From Salmonella enterica subsp. houtenae serovar Houten (GTDB taxonomy: Bacteria > Pseudomonadota > Gammaproteobacteria > Enterobacterales > Enterobacteriaceae): a stretch of 64,000 nucleotides of DNA. Below, piece by piece: positions 1-8,053 of the stretch. Every line of letters starts with the position of its first letter. Position 1 is the first letter of the stretch. Under the pieces are notes generated by a model, which saw nothing but the letters and a program-made list of their open reading frames with translations, searched no databases and was not told the DNA's origin. Where the stretch lies: assembly GCA_900478215.1 (NCBI GenBank), contig LS483478.1, positions 1,736,001 through 1,800,000 on the forward strand. Direction: 5' to 3'. The position numbers were made by a program, and so were the translations under genes.

Positions 1-589
1 ATCTTCGGTTGGTGAAGTGACTCTCAGCTATAACCAGTTGGCTAAGATATGGCTGGCTATTGAACGCAGCAGAGCTTCAACATCAAACAGATTATTTCAC
101 CAGTTGCTTATGTTGTATGGTGCCAGAAATAGCGAGCTTCGTCTGGCCATTAAAGATGAGTTTGACCGGGAAGAAGGGATATGGACCGTCCCGGCAGAAA
201 AGAGCAAAAATAACAGAATTATCAGGCGGCCAATATTCGATGCGGCGGATGAATTGCTTAAGAAAGCTGAAATGACCTACGGCAATGCCCTTTTTCTTGG
301 GCCAGATCTGAAAAAGTCTATGACCATTGCTGGTGCAAACAGATTCCTCGGAAGGGTTGAAGCGTCGCTTGGAATCGGAGAATTTTCAGCGCACGATTTC
401 AGGCGAACTCTTGCGACAAGGCTATCAGAGGAAGGCGTTGCCCCGCATGTTATTGAGAAAATGCTGGGGCATGAGCTGGGCGGCGTACTTTCTGTCTATA
501 ACAAGCATGAATGGATTGCCGAACAGAAAATCGCCTATGAGCTTTACGCCGAAAAGATATTCTGGCACATCAAGAAGATTTCTGGTTAA
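1..589 (+). CDS. Phage tyrosine integrase, C-terminal part (5' end outside window)
   Basis: The reading frame is open from the left edge and ends at 589, so the N-terminal arm- and core-binding part lies outside the window. The visible part is the catalytic domain of a lambda-type tyrosine recombinase: an Arg in GARNSELRLA, the HDFRR box (HxxR), His in MLGH, and the nucleophile Tyr in SVYNKHE. Such enzymes integrate and excise prophages. It converges on an AlpA-like gene, overlapping it by about 20 bp, the usual int/xis layout. A GTG at 17 could start translation but would cut the domain, so I treat it as internal. Confidence 0.85.
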   Translation, partial: SSVGEVTLSYNQLAKIWLAIERSRASTSNRLFHQLLMLYGARNSELRLAIKDEFDREEGIWTVPAEKSKNNRIIRRPIFDAADELLKKAEMTYGNALFLGPDLKKSMTIAGANRFLGRVEASLGIGEFSAHDFRRTLATRLSEEGVAPHVIEKMLGHELGGVLSVYNKHEWIAEQKIAYELYAEKIFWHIKKISG

Positions 590-761
590 TTCCCCCATTC
601 AGTATCCAAGCCTCCACCTCAGATTTTAGGTATTGCTTGGGGTGGGTGCGGATCGGCTTTGGAAAATTGTATTGCCTGGTGTACTTCCAGATAGTCATCC
701 GCGACGATATTCTGGCCATTCTCATAACCTCTTTCTCGTCAACCATATCAATATTGCTCAT
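570..761 (-). CDS. AlpA-like excisionase/regulator of the prophage
   Basis: About 63 residues with the pattern of small AlpA/Xis-type helix-turn-helix proteins: a DEKEVMRMARISSRMTIWKY helix pair followed by FPKPIRTHPKQYLKSEVEAW. Members activate or assist excision of phages and satellites. I chose the ATG at 761 (MSNID...) because GAGGTGG lies just upstream; a longer in-frame extension to 794 has no ribosome site and overlaps the preceding small ORF. The 3' end overlaps the end of the integrase gene on the other strand. Confidence 0.7.
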   Translation of the reverse strand: MSNIDMVDEKEVMRMARISSRMTIWKYTRQYNFPKPIRTHPKQYLKSEVEAWILNGGINQKSS

Positions 762-768
762 ATCCACC

Positions 769-897
769 TCACAGACTGGCTGCATAGACAGCACCAGCGA
801 TCATCGCAGCAGAATAAAGAGTGCTGACAGTTCGGCGTAGAATGTTCCCCCACTGCATACCGCCAGGCACGACAGGGTTCTCAATTTTGTTGCTCAT
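769..897 (-). CDS. 42-residue phage membrane peptide
   Basis: Short ORF MSNKIENPVVPGGMQW... ending ...GAVYAASL. It has a strong ribosome site (GGAG six bases before ATG) and sits seven bases upstream of the AlpA-like gene in the same direction, so the two are probably co-transcribed. The C-terminal half could form one transmembrane helix. I do not recognise the family. Confidence 0.5.
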   Translation of the reverse strand: MSNKIENPVVPGGMQWGNILRRTVSTLYSAAMIAGAVYAASL

Positions 898-937
898 CGT
901 TTTCTCCAGTGGCCTCGCAACAGGCCATCGCTAATAT

Positions 938-1177
938 TCATTTTGCCTGCGCTGGCAGGCTCCGCAGTTTCCGAACGCCGATCATTGCGGTAGCTACGTA
1001 GCTGGTGGCCCGGTTAACAACTTCAACAGGAACCTTTACGCCATCCACTACAACGGTGTAATTGGTAACGTGCTTTTGTCTGCCGTAATCGCCGAATTTC
1101 TCATGGTGTGCAGCCAGTGCAACATCACATGCGCGACGACCAAGCGGCGATTGTTTACTGCGATTAATAAGGCGCAT
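938..1177 (-). CDS. DUF4060-like phage protein
   Basis: 79 residues, beginning MRLINRSKQSPLGRRACDVA. A near-perfect Shine-Dalgarno (AAGGAGGTTAT) touches the ATG. The sequence resembles small DUF4060 proteins found in the early left operons of lambdoid Salmonella and E. coli phages; their function is unknown. It is in the same orientation as the AlpA-like gene and the truncated gene beyond it, so 570-1600 is the residue of a phage early operon. Confidence 0.65.
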   Translation of the reverse strand: MRLINRSKQSPLGRRACDVALAAHHEKFGDYGRQKHVTNYTVVVDGVKVPVEVVNRATSYVATAMIGVRKLRSLPAQAK

Positions 1178-1219
1178 ATAACCTCCTTAGACGGGAGGGC
1201 GTAACCCCTCCCGATGCAA

Positions 1220-1600
1220 TTAGCCGATGTATTCCGGTTTCATATCGTCCAGGGTGATGCGGTACTTATCGTGCAGTTCGTCGCCAAGATGACGTTTAGC
1301 AGCGCTAAGCGTATTTTCAGCTTTAGCAAACATCTCTGCGGCTTCCGGTTCGCCAGAGTTTGGAATTGAGTTGATCACTGCCTCGACTTTGTTCTGTGCA
1401 TCGACCTGGTAGTAGCGCTTCACTGCTTTATTTTTCAATTCGGTGAACAGCGCAGTGCCCAGCAACGCTTTCTGTGATTCGATATCCGCACGGATTGCTT
1501 TGGCCTGATCAACGGAGCTTGCTGTATCAATGCGTTCGCGAAGATCGTCGGCAACAGCATCAACGTTAGTTGCCGACTCCTGCGCGCTGGTCGTGGTGCT
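1220..1600 (-). pseudogene. 3' fragment of a phage early-region protein
   Basis: The C-terminal roughly 125 codons read as an acidic helical protein, ending DDMKPEYIG. Upstream of about 1600 the frame runs into sequence antisense to a baseplate gene, so the 5' part was lost by deletion. Its position before DUF4060 suggests a recombination-region gene (RecE/RecT neighbourhood), but I cannot name the family. The junction coordinate is approximate. Confidence 0.45.
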
Positions 1601-1832
1601 AGAAGCTTCGGGCGTCAGCCGTATTCTGGCAATTACTACCAGTGATCCCGCTACACTAAACGGTGACGTAACCATTAACGGCAACCTGTCGCAGGGGATG
1701 GGGGAGGGCGGCGGTAGCACAACGATGCTCGGCCCTGTCGCGGTGACTAATGATGTGACGGCGGGAGGTAAGAGCCTGCAACAGCATACCCATCGTGAAC
1801 ACGACGGGCCGGAAACAGGACCAGCACAATGA
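1601..1832 (+). pseudogene. Baseplate assembly protein V-like, C-terminal fragment
   Basis: Encodes a glycine-rich tail with repeats of the form GDVTINGNLSQG and VTNDVTAGGKSLQQHTHREH, typical of the C-terminal beta-spike of P2 gpV/Mu gp45 proteins. The N-terminal domain is missing because the fragment is joined near 1600 to the oppositely oriented early gene. The stop overlaps the next start as ATGA (1829-1832), the native spacing of a tail operon. Confidence 0.7.
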
Positions 1833-2182
1833 GGTACAGACGTGAAGATGCTGATGGTGATTACACCTTTGGCAGCGGTGATGATACCTGACTGATTAAC
1901 TCGCCAGAAGCCGTCGCGCAGGTGGTGAAAACACGGTTCGCATTGTGGTACGGGCAGTGGTTCCTCGATAAAACAGAGGGAACACCGTGGATTCAGTCTG
2001 TACTCGGTAAGCAAAAGCCGGAAACCTATAATCTGGCGATCCGCAAGCGTATCCTCGAAACGCGGGGCGTTAAATCCATTCTCTCTTTCAATACGACAGT
2101 GAACACCTCGACGCGCCGCGTCCAGTTCTTCGCTGAAATCGACACTATCTACGGAACAACGATAGTAACCAGCGAGGCATAA
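1829..2182 (+). pseudogene. Mu gp46/GpW-like baseplate protein with an internal stop
   Basis: Starts at the ATG overlapping the previous stop and reads MRYRREDADGDYTFGSGDDT, then TGA at 1889-1891 where a Trp codon (TGG) is expected, then continues in the same frame to 2182. The rest (INSPEAVAQVV..., WYGQWFLDKTEGTPW) matches the family of short baseplate proteins between gpV and gpJ. One point mutation can explain the loss. An internal restart at 1922 would lack the N-terminus. Confidence 0.7.
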
Positions 2183-3373
2183 ATGGCCCTCAATTTGGAC
2201 ACACTCGATTTATCGGCAACGGTAACCGCTGGGGGGATCAGTGCGCCTGATTACCAGACGATACTCGATACCCTGAAGAGCTATTTCCAGCAGATTTATG
2301 GCAGTGACGCTTATCTGGAACCGGACAGTAAAGATGGGCAGATGGTGGCGCTGGCTGTTCACGATGCCAATAACGCAGCCATTTCCGTCTATAACTGCTT
2401 CTCACCTGCTACGGGTTACGGCGCAGCGCTGACCAGTAACGTAAAAATTAACGGTATCGCGCGCAAAGGCGCAACGAACTCTACCGTGGATTTACTGCTT
2501 ACTGGTACCGCAGGAACAACCATTACGAACGGCACCGTGAAAGACACCAATAATGTGATCTGGCGCCTTCCGGCTTCAGTAGCGATTGGTGTTGATGGCA
2601 TAGCGATGGTAACGGCTATCTGTTCAAGCATTGGAGCGGTTGCGGCGCTGGCCAGGACGATCACCACCATCAATACACCGGCCCGTGGATGGACGTCAGT
2701 AACCAACCCGGTAGCGGCTACCGTAGGCGCACCTGCAGAAACGGACGCAGAACTGCGCATCAGGCAGGGGCAGTGTGTCGCGATACCATCCATCACACCA
2801 TTTGAAGGTGTTGACGGGGCGATCGCTAATATTGCTGGTGTGACGCGCCACAAGCTCTATGAAAATGATACAGGAAAGACCGACGGTAACGGGCTTCCTC
2901 CGTATTCCATCTCGGCCATTGTTGATGGTGGCGATGTGACAGAAATAGCCAGGACTATCCGGGGAAATAAAGGGCAGGGGGTCCGGACCTGGGGAAAAAC
3001 ATCCGTAACCGTACCGGATAAATATGGTAATCCCCACATAATCAGCTTTTCGCGACCAACTGATGTCCCTGTTTACGGAAAAATCACCTTAAAAGTTTTT
3101 GCCGGGTACACCTCACAAATCGGTGTGCAGATTCAGCAGGCCGTTGCGGATTACATTAACAGACTGATGATTGGTGACCCGGTACTGCTGAGCCGGATTT
3201 ATTCCCCGGCTAACCTCGGGGTCGTCAGTGGTGGTAATGCGCGCTATTACGATATTCAGGAGTTGCTGATCGGTAAATCTCCTGAAACCGTTGCCGCGGC
3301 GAATATTAATATTGCTTACGACGAATCAGCCTCCTGTAAGCCGGAAAATATCATTATTACGGTGGCGGCATGA
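2183..3373 (+). CDS. Baseplate J-like protein (Mu gp47 family)
   Basis: 396 residues, full-length for the family, with no internal damage. Features such as FQQIYGSDAYLEPDSKDGQM near residue 33-52 and PAETDAELRIRQ near residue 180 are characteristic of gpJ/gp47, a wedge subunit of contractile-tail baseplates. It begins immediately after the preceding stop and overlaps the next gene by ATGA. Although intact, it lies in a defective tail operon, so a working product is unlikely. Confidence 0.85.
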   Translation: MALNLDTLDLSATVTAGGISAPDYQTILDTLKSYFQQIYGSDAYLEPDSKDGQMVALAVHDANNAAISVYNCFSPATGYGAALTSNVKINGIARKGATNSTVDLLLTGTAGTTITNGTVKDTNNVIWRLPASVAIGVDGIAMVTAICSSIGAVAALARTITTINTPARGWTSVTNPVAATVGAPAETDAELRIRQGQCVAIPSITPFEGVDGAIANIAGVTRHKLYENDTGKTDGNGLPPYSISAIVDGGDVTEIARTIRGNKGQGVRTWGKTSVTVPDKYGNPHIISFSRPTDVPVYGKITLKVFAGYTSQIGVQIQQAVADYINRLMIGDPVLLSRIYSPANLGVVSGGNARYYDIQELLIGKSPETVAAANINIAYDESASCKPENIIITVAA

Positions 3374-4051
3374 GCAAATATACGGACTTAATCACCAACT
3401 ATCATGCGACAAAACCTAAATTCGTTGAACACATCGATTTAGTGACCAGGCCGTTAGCTGAAACCTCAGCCGCAATGAAGGGGTTCATAAACGCTTTTGA
3501 TATTGATAATGCGGCAGGAGTACAACTCGATATTCTCGGCCAGTGGATAGGGTTAAGCCGGGTTGTAAGCCAGCCAATAAGCGGTGTCTATTTCAGCTGG
3601 GACACTGACGGACTCGGATATGGCCAGGGCGTCTGGCAGGGGGCCATATGATCCGGATTCGGGTTATACCTCGTTGAGCGATGAAACCTATCGCATCGTT
3701 CTAAAAACGAAGACTGCAATTAACAACTGGGACGGAAGAAACGACTCTCTGCCTCCCATTCTTGACGCCGCTCTGGACGGTTCCGGTCTGAAGGTGCAGA
3801 TCGTCGATAACCAGGATATGACCATCGGTATCTGGGTTTTCCCTGAAACAGATATTTCAGCGGTCTCTCTCGAACTTATTGCTGCAATACGACAAGGGTA
3901 TCTGACGGTAAAGGCCGCTGGTGTGTGGGGCGGAAGTATTGAAATTCCTTCGGTGGAAACACCTTCTGAAGGAAACAGGTTTTTTGGGTTTGATATGGAT
4001 AACGAATATATCAGCGGGTTCGATGCCGGTTTATGGGGGACATTACTCTGA
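3370..4051 (+). pseudogene. Mu gp48/DUF2612-like tail protein, frameshifted
   Basis: The first frame (3370-3651) covers MSKYTDLITNYHATKPKF through GYGQGVWQG. The second (to 4051) resumes with YDPDSGYTSLSDETYR and ends ...DAGLWGTLL. Together they make one gp48-type baseplate protein of about 226 residues. The break coincides with a run of five G near 3640; removing one G restores a single frame. The stop overlaps the next start as TGATG. Confidence 0.75.
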
Positions 4052-4899
4052 TGGCTAAAAATGATTTTAAACCGTTTGCGACGGGTAAGGGTGCTAATGT
4101 TACATCACAGTCTGACTGGGAAGCGCTGCCGGCGCTCCTGTCTGGTTTTACCGCGGGTAAGGCATCAAGCGCACAGGTAAATAAAGCGCTGCGTCAGGCG
4201 AGCTTCATCGCTGCAGCACTGGCACAGTATACAGCCAGCAAGAGCGGGCAGGATGTACTCGATGATGGTGATCTGAGCGGCTTTATCGCCAAAATGTCAG
4301 CTGCGTTTGGTAAGGATTTTCAGACTCTTGATGCCACGCTGACGGCGCTCGCTGGTCTGGCTACCGGTGCAGATAAGCTCCCGTATTTTACGGGGAATGA
4401 TAAAGCCGGACAGATAGATCTTACTTCTGTTGGGCGCGACATCATCGGAAAAGCCAGCATTGCGGATATTCTCACATACCTCAGTTTAGGAGAAACGGTA
4501 AATCTGGCAAAAAATGCCGTCCCGGCGACACGCCGGGTTAACAGTAAACCACTGACCGGTGATATCACTTTGCGGGCGTCAGATGTTGGTGCCATGCCCG
4601 CGAATGCAGATTTGCCGCTGCTGGGTGTAGGTCAGCGATATATTGACCTTTCATCTGCTGGAATGTTGACTAATGTGTATTATACAAATACGGGTACGAA
4701 GCCTATTTTGGTAATTATTACGCCAAATAACCAAAACGGGGTTGAACGGTCAGTTGTTGTAGATGATGTTGAGATTTTTAAAATTATAGCAACCAGTAAT
4801 GGTGATCAGCCATATCCCATATCGTTTGTAGTTTCTGTTGGTTCTAAATACAAATTCATAACGTCTGGTACATTTAGAAAATGGGTGGTTTTACAATGA
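4051..4899 (+). CDS. Phage tail fibre protein
   Basis: 282 residues from the ATG at 4051, which overlaps the previous stop; an upstream ATG at 4033 is less likely. The N-terminus MAKNDFKPFATGKGANVTSQ is the conserved attachment region of Mu/SfV-type tail fibres, and VNSKPLTGDITLRASDVGAM is the usual shaft motif. The last 75 residues are AT-rich and unlike the rest, as expected for a receptor-binding tip. It is followed by a chaperone pseudogene overlapping by ATGA. Confidence 0.75.
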   Translation: MAKNDFKPFATGKGANVTSQSDWEALPALLSGFTAGKASSAQVNKALRQASFIAAALAQYTASKSGQDVLDDGDLSGFIAKMSAAFGKDFQTLDATLTALAGLATGADKLPYFTGNDKAGQIDLTSVGRDIIGKASIADILTYLSLGETVNLAKNAVPATRRVNSKPLTGDITLRASDVGAMPANADLPLLGVGQRYIDLSSAGMLTNVYYTNTGTKPILVIITPNNQNGVERSVVVDDVEIFKIIATSNGDQPYPISFVVSVGSKYKFITSGTFRKWVVLQ

Positions 4900-5251
4900 T
4901 TGGAGTGTAATCTTTTAAAGATAAACTTGTTCAGGTTTATGCCTATCTATCTGATGGGAGCCAAGACAATTACCTTGAAAAAGGATTAATCCCGATATCT
5001 GAGGCTACAGAAATTAGCAATCCACCACCAACGCATGATGAATTAGTTTCCCAGGCTAATGCTAAAAAAACGTGTTATTGGATGAGGCTAATGCTATCAC
5101 GGCAGATTGGCGTACTGAGTTGGCGCTAGGCATCATTAGCGATGTCGATAAGGCAAAGCTCATCGCCTGGATTGAGTATATAAAGGCTGTGAAAGCGGTG
5201 GATACAACCACCGCCCCCGATATTATCTGGCCTGCCCCTCATGAAACATAG
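4896..5251 (+). pseudogene. Tail fibre assembly chaperone, multiply broken
   Basis: Begins at ATG 4896 and meets TAA at codon 5 (4908-4910). The same frame continues as SFKDKLVQVYAYLSDGSQ. A one-base deletion near 5070 shifts the frame; beyond it ANAITADWRTELALGIISD...AWIEYIKAVKAVDT...IIWPAP is the classic C-terminus of Tfa/DUF4376-type fibre assembly proteins. Two independent lesions show it is dead. Confidence 0.75.
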
Positions 5252-5311
5252 AATGAATTATTTTGGAATGAACTCAATCTTTTCTTAGGAGGGAAATATG
5301 TGATCTGGATA

Positions 5312-5357
5312 GCACCATCTCTAATATCTTTGCAACATTATTATTGTGAGATGGTGC
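5312..5357. terminator. Inverted repeat after the tail operon
   Basis: GCACCATCTC and GAGATGGTGC form a perfect 10-bp stem around a 26-base loop, between the tail genes and the convergent membrane-protein gene. There is no clear T-run on either strand, so a terminator role is only likely from position. Confidence 0.35.
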
Positions 5358-5376
5358 CATAGATTGTTTGCTCTTG

Positions 5377-6456
5377 TTAATTTATTATGAAATTTTCCAC
5401 TGGTGCATTTTCAGGGTAGTGTCCTACATATATATATAATAATGATAATATTATAGACAGAAATGTGCTTGCCATATAGCAAATAATAACATCTTTTTTT
5501 GAAATACACTTATAAAATGTCGGTATTAAAATGAGTGGGGCCATATATCTTGCCTGAATAAGTGGTGAAATAGAAAATGCTATGGTGATTAAAAAATAGC
5601 AAAAGGACATTCTGGTATCACTTTTATAATTTGAACGTATCGCCTTAATTGAAAGAAGAAATGTGCTCAATATAGTAATGCCTGTGATTGTGTAGCACAT
5701 AAAGGTAATATTTAATGTGGACTTTTCCGTAATTAATGGATTGCGTGCTGAGAAATTTGTTATATTCCCAAATATACGAGAGAAATAACTTGAGCTGTTA
5801 TATTTACTGGCTATGTCAATTACTCTTTGGAACAGGAAAAAGTCATTTGCATAGTTAGGCAAAATATCCGATATCAAAGATGCAATAAGTGTTGCAGATA
5901 TAATTAGCAATATTGGTATTTTATATATTATCTTTTGTTTTAAGATGATTGAGGTAGCAACTAAAATCATACCAAAACCATCTCTGACTAATAGGATGAT
6001 TAAAGATAACAGGATTGTTTTTGTCAGGCTTGCCTCAGAGTAAACTGCATATATCCATATGCAGAAGAGAAATGTTACCATTATGTCTTTAGATGGTAAT
6101 GGTATGTTAATGAAAAATAAAGGGGATAAAATTAAAAAAGTAAAGCAAAATCTACGGTCTTTGTGATGTTTGAAAAAAGCATAGATAATCATTCCTGTGT
6201 TCGCGATACAGAAAGAATATAACCCAATGCTATAGAGTACTTTGTTTATGAAGAGAAATAAAATGGATGTTTTATGCTGATAATAAATATCGGTGAGTGA
6301 AAATGTGGTGTCATATTTTGCTGTATTAAATAGATGATATGTATCTGGAATAATCCAGTTGTCCCCCAGGAATGTTATACCGGATACGGCTATTATAGTG
6401 ACAATAATAGAAATGAAAATTGAGATGTATATCTTGAATATAGTATTGTATGTCAT
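5377..6456 (-). CDS. AT-rich polytopic membrane protein, Wzy/EpsG-like
   Basis: 359 residues with about ten hydrophobic segments, starting MTYNTIFKIYISIFISIIV. A good ribosome site (GAGGGATTACC) precedes the ATG. Charged loop motifs such as LPSKDIMV and VRDGFG within membrane segments recall O-antigen polymerases (Wzy, EpsG) and other lipopolysaccharide-modifying proteins carried by converting phages, but I do not recognise the exact family. Base composition is far more AT-rich than the tail genes. Its position at the end of a phage tail operon fits a lysogenic-conversion gene. Upstream lie a leader frame and a long octanucleotide repeat that may switch its expression. Confidence 0.6.
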   Translation of the reverse strand: MTYNTIFKIYISIFISIIVTIIAVSGITFLGDNWIIPDTYHLFNTAKYDTTFSLTDIYYQHKTSILFLFINKVLYSIGLYSFCIANTGMIIYAFFKHHKDRRFCFTFLILSPLFFINIPLPSKDIMVTFLFCIWIYAVYSEASLTKTILLSLIILLVRDGFGMILVATSIILKQKIIYKIPILLIISATLIASLISDILPNYANDFFLFQRVIDIASKYNSSSYFSRIFGNITNFSARNPLITEKSTLNITFMCYTITGITILSTFLLSIKAIRSNYKSDTRMSFCYFLITIAFSISPLIQARYMAPLILIPTFYKCISKKDVIICYMASTFLSIILSLLYIYVGHYPENAPVENFIIN

Positions 6457-6465
6457 GGTAATCCC

Positions 6466-6861
6466 TCAAAATGCATAGAAAAAATATGTATTGAGAGATG
6501 GAGAATGTTTTAATTGGTAACGTTTATTATTTGTTAATGAAATAAATACCAATAAAAAGCAATATGTGTTAAAATGCTGCGATGCTGCGATGCTGCGATG
6601 CTGCGATGCTGCGATGCTGCGATGCTGCGATGCTGCGATGCTGCGATGCTGCGATGCTGCGATGCTGCGATGCTGCGATGCTGCGATGCTGCGATGCTGC
6701 GATGCTGCGATGCTGCGATGCTGCGATGCTGCGATGCTGCGATGCTGCGATGCTGCGATGCTGCGATGCTGCGATGCTGCGATGCTGCGATGCTGCGATG
6801 CTGCGATGCTGCGATGCTGCGATGCTGCGATGCTGCGATGCTGAATGCATATAAACCTCAA
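6466..6861 (-). other. Leader reading frames through the octamer repeat
   Basis: On the minus strand all three frames are open through the repeat and encode the same cycling octapeptide AASQHRSI. An ATG at 6850 with a good ribosome site (TGAGG, six bases away) currently runs into TAA at 6569, just past the repeat. Another frame passes the repeat and ends at TGA 6466-6468, which overlaps the ribosome site of the membrane-protein gene and is in frame with its ATG nine bases later. By arithmetic, gaining one repeat (or losing two) would put the 6850 start into that frame. Confidence 0.55.
6573..6844. repeat. Octanucleotide tandem repeat, GATGCTGC x 32 plus two near copies
   Basis: Thirty-two perfect copies of GATGCTGC run from 6581 to 6836, flanked by one near copy on each side (AATGCTGC and GATGCTGA). 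Because the unit is not a multiple of three, slipped-strand changes move downstream reading frames. Perfect identity of all internal units argues for ongoing expansion and contraction. ORFs through it on the plus strand (MLRCCDAA repeats) are by-products. Confidence 0.97.
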
Positions 6862-7237
6862 TATGTGGTGTTAAAGGCAGTTTATTATTATGTCTTAAAT
6901 TTTTTTGTAAGGAAAGATATAGATACTATACTACTTAGTGAAGTATATTGAACACTTTCCATTCAAAGACTGCTACTCTTATATTACTGAGAACGTAGTT
7001 ATAAGATATGTCCACTCATTAATTTAATTACCGAATTGCGTCATCGAGTTCAGCGCTGGATAGTATTGCGTCAATAAATGGTGTTTGAGATTGATGATTT
7101 CACTCGTTCCAGTATTGTTTGGCTGTCTTATATAGGAGTACGTGCCACGGTTTGTTGATGGAGTTTCGATAGTACGAATATTGAATGGTTGCCAGTCGCG
7201 GTGGATTCTATTTGCTCAGGATGACGAATCAATGTAT
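6862..7237. other. AT-rich spacer upstream of the repeat
   Basis: No credible gene. On the minus strand, TTCAAT and TATAGT spaced 16 bases near 6915-6950 could be a weak promoter for the repeat leader and membrane-protein gene. Confidence 0.3.
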
Positions 7238-7454
7238 TTAGTCTGAAACCAGCCACATATCGGACTCTCCAAATATTTCCTCCTGCATGCGGTTTAGCCG
7301 CTCTTTCTCCATTTTAGTGCAATCGTTGTTTAAGGCGTTAGCCTGCATCGGGAAAGATTCGGTGTACCCGCTTAGTCAGCTCGTTAAGAATGATGTTTTT
7401 CGCACCTGTTAACCCTTCAACATTGCGTTTGTCATAAACAAGTTCAACAAACAT
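7238..7454 (-). pseudogene. DinI-like SOS protein, deleted and frameshifted
   Basis: ATG at 7454 follows AAGGAGG and reads MFVELVYDKRNVEGLTGAKN through FPDAG, then TAA after 39 codons. In another frame the expected C-terminus appears: MQANALNNDCTKMEKERLNR...ESDMWLVSD. The break sits at GATGCA; in intact relatives GATGCA should occur twice about 20 bases apart here, so a deletion between short direct repeats explains the lesion. DinI-family proteins modulate RecA during the SOS response and are common in prophages. Confidence 0.75.
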
Positions 7455-7470
7455 AATAGCCTCCTTTTGA

Positions 7471-7486
7471 CTGGTTTTTTGTACAG
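7471..7486 (-). promoter_or_regulatory. LexA box of the dinI-like gene
   Basis: Minus strand CTGTACAAAAAACCAG fits CTG-N10-CAG. It lies 17 bases upstream of the dead dinI-like start, as expected for an SOS gene. Confidence 0.65.
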
Positions 7487-8053
7487 TATTATTCATATTT
7501 AGGCTATCAGTCAAATGGCAAATTTAGGGACGTGAGTACATAATTAAGTACATTTTTATATGTTGCTTTTTTTTAATATTAGTTAATTCATAGGGTTGCG
7601 ATTCCGTTTTCGTAATCGTGAAAAAGGTCGGTTGCTGCTTATCGTCAGTCATGGGTGATGATATCCGGTATCAATTTTAGCGCGATAGTAAGAGTACCAA
7701 AAATCGCCATGCTAATCAGCACGGCATGTGAAGATTGCGACAGTGTATGAAGAATGTCGTCAGTAAAAGCGCCACGGGAGAATTACTGGAATTAATCGTC
7801 TTTTTTAAAATCTTATTACGTGTTATTGGAATTATGTCATTCTTATAATTAACAGTGGGTTGTTTGATAATTCTTGTGATTATTTAATCACAGTCAATGT
7901 GCGTGTTCAGAAAATATAAAACGTTTATAAAACAAAAGGTTTTATTGCATCGGTGTGTTCATTTTAACAAGTATTTCAAATTGTGAGTAAAGCCGAAATT
8001 TCATAATACAAATTAAATATAATCTTCAGCTATATCTAATAACAGGAGGTTAT
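7487..8053. other. phsA upstream region
   Basis: About 570 AT-rich bases without a convincing gene, holding the control region of phsABC. An inverted repeat at 7875-7892 is listed separately. The first part may be the edge of the prophage remnant. Confidence 0.4.
7875..7892. promoter_or_regulatory. phsA: Palindromic operator candidate upstream of phsA
   Basis: TGTGATTA-TT-TAATCACA is a perfect palindrome carrying CRP-like half-sites TGTGA/TCACA. The gap is 8 rather than the usual 6 bases. phs expression is known to need CRP and anaerobiosis, so a regulator site here is plausible; which protein binds is not shown. Confidence 0.4.

Noticed and set aside
6573..6844. CRISPR array
   Set aside because: The units are contiguous identical octamers with no spacers.
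6574..6951. Plus-strand frames through the octamer repeat (MLRCCDAA repeats)
   Set aside because: All frames are open simply because the 8-bp unit lacks stops; no ribosome site or downstream gene on this strand.
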